Shown: piece by piece, positions 60,592 through 64,000 of the stretch
Position numbering within the stretch: position 1 is the first letter of the stretch
Layout: every line of letters begins with the position of its first letter
DNA from: Pseudomonas sp. ANT_J12
GTDB taxonomy: Bacteria; Pseudomonadota; Gammaproteobacteria; Pseudomonadales; Pseudomonadaceae
Assembly (NCBI RefSeq): GCF_008370045.1
Contig: NZ_VOBN01000010.1
Coordinates: 1 to 64,000 of the forward strand
Direction: 5' to 3'
DNA: 64,000 bases
The notes under the pieces: generated by a model
Seen by the model: only the letters and a program-made list of their open reading frames with translations
Database searches by the model: none
What the model was told of the DNA's origin: nothing
Translations under genes and position numbers: made by a program

Positions 60592-61335
60592 TCAGCGCAG
60601 GATAACCGGCGCCGTGTCCCGCGGCAGGTTGTTACGCTGCGCGGCTGGCCCCGGCTGCTCGTAACCACCGCCACCCAGTTGTTGGCTCAGTTGCGCCGCC
60701 ACGTCTTCGCCCAAGGCCTTGGACACATCACGCACCACCCGTGGGCGGTTCAGTGACACGTGGATGTCCCGGTCATTCACCAGTTTGGTGTCCTGGGCCT
60801 CACCCATGGCGGTGAAGGCCGAGGTGATTTCGAAGGTCTTGGTATTGATCAGGCTAAAATCTGCCACCAGGGTCAACGCCAGCACCGCCGAATAGCTGTC
60901 GGTGTTGGCCAGTTCGTTCATGTCCTGGGTGAAGTCGATGTCCGACACCGTGCCAAACAGCACGTAATCGGCGCCCTTGAAGTCGCCGGCCTTGATGCGC
61001 TTGATTACGTCGTACACATCGCGCTTGGCGCTGGCCGTGTAAGGCGTGCCCTGGATCAGCTGAAACATCCCGGTCTTGAGCATTTCCCCCTTGATATCGC
61101 CGCTGAAGCGTCGGATCTCGGTCTGCTCCAGGTAACTGTTGCGCGTGGTGTACTCGTCATAACTGGACGAGCCGCTGGCGCCGTAATAGTCCTGCTGTTG
61201 ATTGTCCCGGGCCGAGATGACGTGGACGTATTGATCCACGCTGGCCTCATAGGCGAGGTCGGTGACAGCGATTTTCGGCGCGGCCTGGGCGCTCAACGCA
61301 CAGGCCAGGGTGATGAAGCCAATCCATGCACGCAT
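60592..61335 (-). CDS. LpoB/CsgG-like periplasmic protein
   Basis: A 247-residue exported protein: signal peptide MRAWIGFITLACALSAQAAP without a lipobox Cys, then KIAVTDLAYEASVDQYVHVI, a Tyr/Ser-rich loop (YYGASGSSSYDEYTTRN) and the core IKGEMLKTGMFQLIQGTPYT, ADYVLFGTVSDIDFTQDM. The core resembles the nucleotide-fold domain shared by LpoB and CsgG. It is the last gene of a four-gene operon with COG3014, YcfL and LpoB-like lipoproteins. Lack of a lipid anchor suggests that it works in the periplasm with its anchored relative. Confidence 0.75.
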   Translation of the reverse strand: MRAWIGFITLACALSAQAAPKIAVTDLAYEASVDQYVHVISARDNQQQDYYGASGSSSYDEYTTRNSYLEQTEIRRFSGDIKGEMLKTGMFQLIQGTPYTASAKRDVYDVIKRIKAGDFKGADYVLFGTVSDIDFTQDMNELANTDSYSAVLALTLVADFSLINTKTFEITSAFTAMGEAQDTKLVNDRDIHVSLNRPRVVRDVSKALGEDVAAQLSQQLGGGGYEQPGPAAQRNNLPRDTAPVILR

Positions 61336-61338
61336 TGC

Positions 61339-61944
61339 TTAGCGCTCCGTGGTTTTGCGGATTTCTTTCTCGTCCATCCACTCGGCCAGTCCGCTTTCGA
61401 CGTCGACCAGTTGCAGGCTGAATTTGTAGAAGACGTCCTTGTAGTCGTTGCTGCGCTTGACGATCGAGCTGATCGAGCCTTCCAGGCGATAGCGGGCGGC
61501 GATCATGTTGCCGGTCTTGGCCACCGTGCTTTTCTTGTACAGGCCACTCTGGTTTTGCAGCTTGAGGTGGTCGACCTGGCTTTGCATGTCGGTGTTGTCG
61601 CTGGCAAAACGCGCGGCGCCGCTGCGCATCAACTGGGTCTTGATCGAGGTGGTGATTTCCCGCGTGTCGATGTACTCGCTGGTCTTGTTCATCACGTCGT
61701 ACACCTGCACCACCGGGCGGCCCTTCAGGACACCGGACTGGGCGAGGGAACGGGTCATGCTCTCGGCGATCATTTGCAGGTCGGTCGAGCCGAATTCGTT
61801 GGTCACCAGCTCCACGGCCTTCGGGTCGCCATAGCTGATGTTGCCACTGCACAATACCGGCGAGCGATTGTCGGCACAGCCACCGACCAGCAACGCGGCC
61901 AGGGCAACGCAAGAGAGGCGGGCCATCATGTGTGGGCGGTTCAC
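61339..61944 (-). CDS. lpoB: Penicillin-binding protein activator LpoB-like lipoprotein
   Basis: A lipoprotein of about 200 residues with a lipobox (LAALLVGGC), then ISYGDPKAVELVTNEFGSTD, RPVVQVYDVMNKTSEYIDTR, IAARYRLEGSISSIVKRSND and YKFSLQLVDVESGLAEWMDE, matching LpoB (YcfM). LpoB stands in the outer membrane and activates the peptidoglycan synthase PBP1b. I prefer GTG 61944, which overlaps the ycfL stop (GTGA) and has GGAG eleven bases upstream; ATG 61929 or 61926 are alternatives. The ycfL-lpoB order is shared with E. coli. Confidence 0.82.
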   Translation of the reverse strand: MNRPHMMARLSCVALAALLVGGCADNRSPVLCSGNISYGDPKAVELVTNEFGSTDLQMIAESMTRSLAQSGVLKGRPVVQVYDVMNKTSEYIDTREITTSIKTQLMRSGAARFASDNTDMQSQVDHLKLQNQSGLYKKSTVAKTGNMIAARYRLEGSISSIVKRSNDYKDVFYKFSLQLVDVESGLAEWMDEKEIRKTTER

Positions 61945-62315
61945 GGCGTATTGATCTCCAGGCGGAAGTCCACGGCTTGTGGTACGGGGGCGATGGCGGG
62001 CAGGAAATTCGTCTGGCCGGCGTACAGGGTCAGGCTTTTCCAGGTATCGGCTTCGGCGACCGGAAATCCTTCCGGTCCCAGCCACAGATAGCGGTAATAG
62101 AGTGTTCGGTTATCGGTATCGGTATTGCTCAGCTGGGCGTTGACCGTGAGGAAGCCGTTTTCCCGGGCCATGCGCATCGGGCCGACGGCGACGTGCTGGA
62201 TCGGTCCGGTGGCCATGACTTTACTGGCGGCGCTGCCGGGTTCCGGCGGCGGTGGCGGGGTGGCGCAACCGGCCAACAGGGCCAGGGCGATAACGGCGAA
62301 GCATTTCAATCCCAT
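61941..62315 (-). CDS. ycfL: YcfL family lipoprotein
   Basis: A 124-residue lipoprotein: lipobox ALALLAGC, a Pro-rich stretch, and the YcfL/DUF1425 core (FLTVNAQLSNTDTDNRTLYY, RYLWLGPEGFPVAEADTWKS, LTLYAGQTNFLPAIAP). In E. coli ycfL stands next to lpoB. Function unknown. GGAGA precedes ATG 62315. Coupled to the next gene. Confidence 0.85.
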   Translation of the reverse strand: MGLKCFAVIALALLAGCATPPPPPEPGSAASKVMATGPIQHVAVGPMRMARENGFLTVNAQLSNTDTDNRTLYYRYLWLGPEGFPVAEADTWKSLTLYAGQTNFLPAIAPVPQAVDFRLEINTP

Positions 62316-62327
62316 GAAAATCTCCGT

Positions 62328-63725
62328 TCAGGGTAGGGCGGGTTTGGCGTCAACGAGGGGGGCTGACTGGGCGTCTTGTCGCATGGCGAGGTCGGCGGCG
62401 TAAATCCGGTTACCCACGGCGCGCAAACTGAAGGCTTGATGGGTTTTATCAATCTCGAATTTGATCGGAAGGTATTGTGGCGCATTCGGTAGCGTCAGTT
62501 TGTGCATGCCCTTGCTCAGCCGGATTCGGGCGATCAAGGTCCTGTCGGGCAAGGTGCGCCAGACACGGGTATCGGCGTCCTCTTGCTGGGTTTGCCGCAG
62601 CATTTCCTCTTCAAGTTTCTCCGGGCTGCGTTTTTTCAGGAACGCCAGGTATTGGGCATTGGTGCGGGCGCGATGCAGCGTGCGTTGAATAATCCCCGGC
62701 ATGTCGTCACGCAATGAACGGCGCGACATGTCGCCGAAGCTGTTGATCAGGGTCAGCTTCTGTTTTTTGTCGTCCACCGTTATGAAGTCCACCGGTGGCG
62801 TGGAGGTGTCGGGGACGACGGCCGGAAACGACATGTTGGTAATGAAGGTCTGGCCCTCGACGTCGACCGAAATCGGCACGCGCACCGACTGCAGCGCCGG
62901 CGCCAGACCGGTTTGCACGATCAACAGCACATCGGCCTCGCCAGCTTTGAGCGGGGATTTGGCCAGGTTGCGCAAGGCTTGTTCCAGCAGCGGTGTATTC
63001 GGGTGCAGTTCGATGGCCTGGCGATAACCCGGCGCGGCGAGGTCTTTCTCATCCAGTGATTCATAGATGAACCCGGCGAGGTAATGGCTGAACGCGCTCT
63101 GGTAGCTGTTTTTCAGCGCGACCACTTCGGGAGCGTCGAGGGTTGCCACCGGGTAGCCCTGAAGGTCTTTGTATTGCAGCGCGACCCCCTGATCCTTCGC
63201 CTGGTTTTCCAGGGCCAGGTATTCCAAGTCACGCTTGTCGGCAATGATCGCCTCGCGCTCGTGGGTTTTCTTGATCGCGACGCGAGCCTTTTCCGTCTCG
63301 GCGGCGGAGAGCAACATCAGGGCCATTTGCGTGGTCAGCGCGACTTTCTCGAAATCATGGCCGTCGTATAAGCGCACTTTGTCGTTGGCGCCGTAGCTGT
63401 TGAAGTCGGTGAAGCCTTTGAACGTGCCGAAATAGGGCGAGTTTGCCCACCCTTCGATCAAGCGGTCGGCGTAGTCCCAATTGGCGTAACTGCCGCTCAT
63501 GTCGCCGTTCATGCGCAACAACTCACCCCGCTCGAAGTTGTAGAGGAGGTCGCCGGGGGCAATGGGGTTGTTGCGGTCGAGCACGGCAACAGCGCTTTCG
63601 ATATCGCCGTCCCTGAAATAGTAGAGGGTCTCGTCGAGCTCCGCGTTGTAGTCACGGAACGAGGTGCACGCGCTCAGTAGAAGGCACGTACTGAGGACAA
63701 ACCAGAAGCGCAGGCGGGTGGCCAT
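62328..63725 (-). CDS. COG3014 family lipoprotein
   Basis: A 465-residue lipoprotein (lipobox CLLLSAC at about 14-20). The N-terminal half is TPR-like (ETLYYFRDGDIESAVAVLDR, NNPIAPGDLLYNFERGELLR); a beta-rich part follows (SVRVPISVDVEGQTFITNMS, RIRLSKGMHKLTL). It fits the uncharacterised COG3014 family. It heads the operon with ycfL and lpoB, so a role with the LpoB pathway is inferred. A divergent gene begins at 63892. Confidence 0.82.
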   Translation of the reverse strand: MATRLRFWFVLSTCLLLSACTSFRDYNAELDETLYYFRDGDIESAVAVLDRNNPIAPGDLLYNFERGELLRMNGDMSGSYANWDYADRLIEGWANSPYFGTFKGFTDFNSYGANDKVRLYDGHDFEKVALTTQMALMLLSAAETEKARVAIKKTHEREAIIADKRDLEYLALENQAKDQGVALQYKDLQGYPVATLDAPEVVALKNSYQSAFSHYLAGFIYESLDEKDLAAPGYRQAIELHPNTPLLEQALRNLAKSPLKAGEADVLLIVQTGLAPALQSVRVPISVDVEGQTFITNMSFPAVVPDTSTPPVDFITVDDKKQKLTLINSFGDMSRRSLRDDMPGIIQRTLHRARTNAQYLAFLKKRSPEKLEEEMLRQTQQEDADTRVWRTLPDRTLIARIRLSKGMHKLTLPNAPQYLPIKFEIDKTHQAFSLRAVGNRIYAADLAMRQDAQSAPLVDAKPALP

Positions 63726-63891
63726 TTACTGTGTGTCTTCCTTGAAGATAAGCCGCCAAGAGGCGGCAAATTATAGACTTGAATGATGGCACTTTGTTCC
63801 TGTTCGTCAGCGGCCGGCGTAGACAAAGCTTGAGTGAAACTCATTGGGAGTGAACAATGTGTTACTTCGTATTTCCATTTGAGATTCATTC

Positions 63892-64000
63892 ATGACTGCC
63901 TCCTCTCGTTTTCTGGCGTGGCTAGTGCTGCCGGTGATCGCGCTTTGCAGCTTCAATGCGCTGGCCGAGACTGCCGAAGGCGCGCCCAAAGCGCTGCATT
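63892..64000 (+). CDS. Secreted protein, N-terminus (partial)
   Basis: ATG 63892 opens a frame that leaves the window: MTASSRFLAWLVLPVIALCS, FNALAETAEGAPKALH. The first ~26 residues are a signal peptide cleaved at ALA-ET. The following PKALH would suit the start of an FTR1-type permease with a periplasmic cytochrome-like domain (family: .ALHLLDYi..DYP), but too little is visible. Divergent from the COG3014 gene. Confidence 0.45.
   Translation, partial: MTASSRFLAWLVLPVIALCSFNALAETAEGAPKALH

Noticed and set aside
63726-63891. Fur-box-like AT stretch before the secreted-protein gene
   Set aside because: TTTGAGATTCATT matches the Fur consensus in too few positions to be reported as a site.

Overview
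The window looks like the chromosome of a Pseudomonas species of the fluorescens group. The right half (about 28.6 to 64 kb) is GC-rich, tightly packed and carries gene orders typical of pseudomonads: ubiK / glnK-amtB / yjbQ-sutA, lptM-lysA-dapF-DUF484-xerC-HAD, cyaY-DUF1289-rnk / cyaA, argH / algR-hemC-hemD-hemX-hemY, dsbB, rsd/algQ, FKBP isomerase / algP. Pseudomonas-type REP palindromes (cores like GTAGGAGCGAGGCTTGCCCGCGA or TGTGGCGAGGGGGCTTGCCC, quoted in part) sit between its operons.

The left part (1 to about 28,580) is an accessory region of lower and patchier GC, full of broken genes and mobile-element scars. From left to right: the tail of a chemoreceptor, an IS66 and group II intron scar, a CheB fragment and a membrane-anchored CheW-like gene (1-2.2 kb); an IS630 copy that cut a peroxiredoxin gene, and an intact alpha/beta hydrolase (2.6-4.5 kb); a decayed AraC regulator, then an intact tautomerase/LysR divergent pair (4.6-7.1 kb); decayed LysR and LysE genes (7.2-8.6 kb); a two-gene aldehyde dehydrogenase / class III aminotransferase operon lying between the C-terminal and N-terminal pieces of an IS1182-type transposase (8.7-12.8 kb); a DUF2867 gene followed by an integron-like attC site, and a small cytochrome c (13.0-14.4 kb); a decayed DJ-1/PfpI gene; a polar amino acid ABC transporter with a divergent Lrp-type regulator (15.4-18.5 kb); a dead IS1111-type element with a 15-bp inverted repeat, a 155-bp MITE-like element and IS21-like end repeats (18.9-20.5 kb); decayed toxin-antitoxin genes of the Xre/RES and AbrB types (20.8-23.1 kb); IS5 and IS21-like scars; a cupin/cysteine-hydrolase deletion scar; an AraC-GyrI regulator; two more group II intron 3' ends; a DUF3703 gene and a small membrane protein.

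The accessory region ends exactly inside yifB (comM). The gene keeps its start and first ~280 codons and is then cut at a TGTGACA sequence followed by two 18-bp direct repeats spaced 20 bp apart. This looks like the terminus of a transposon. I read this as the right end of a genomic island inserted in yifB; the other end lies outside the window.

In the core half, nitrogen control is visible: two NtrC-type palindromes and a sigma-54 promoter precede glnK-amtB. The hem operon follows algR directly, with no fimS/algZ between argH and algR. At the right end a four-gene lipoprotein operon (COG3014, YcfL, LpoB-like, and a second LpoB/CsgG-like protein) probably works at the outer membrane or in peptidoglycan synthesis control. 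No CRISPR array, tRNA or rRNA gene was seen.
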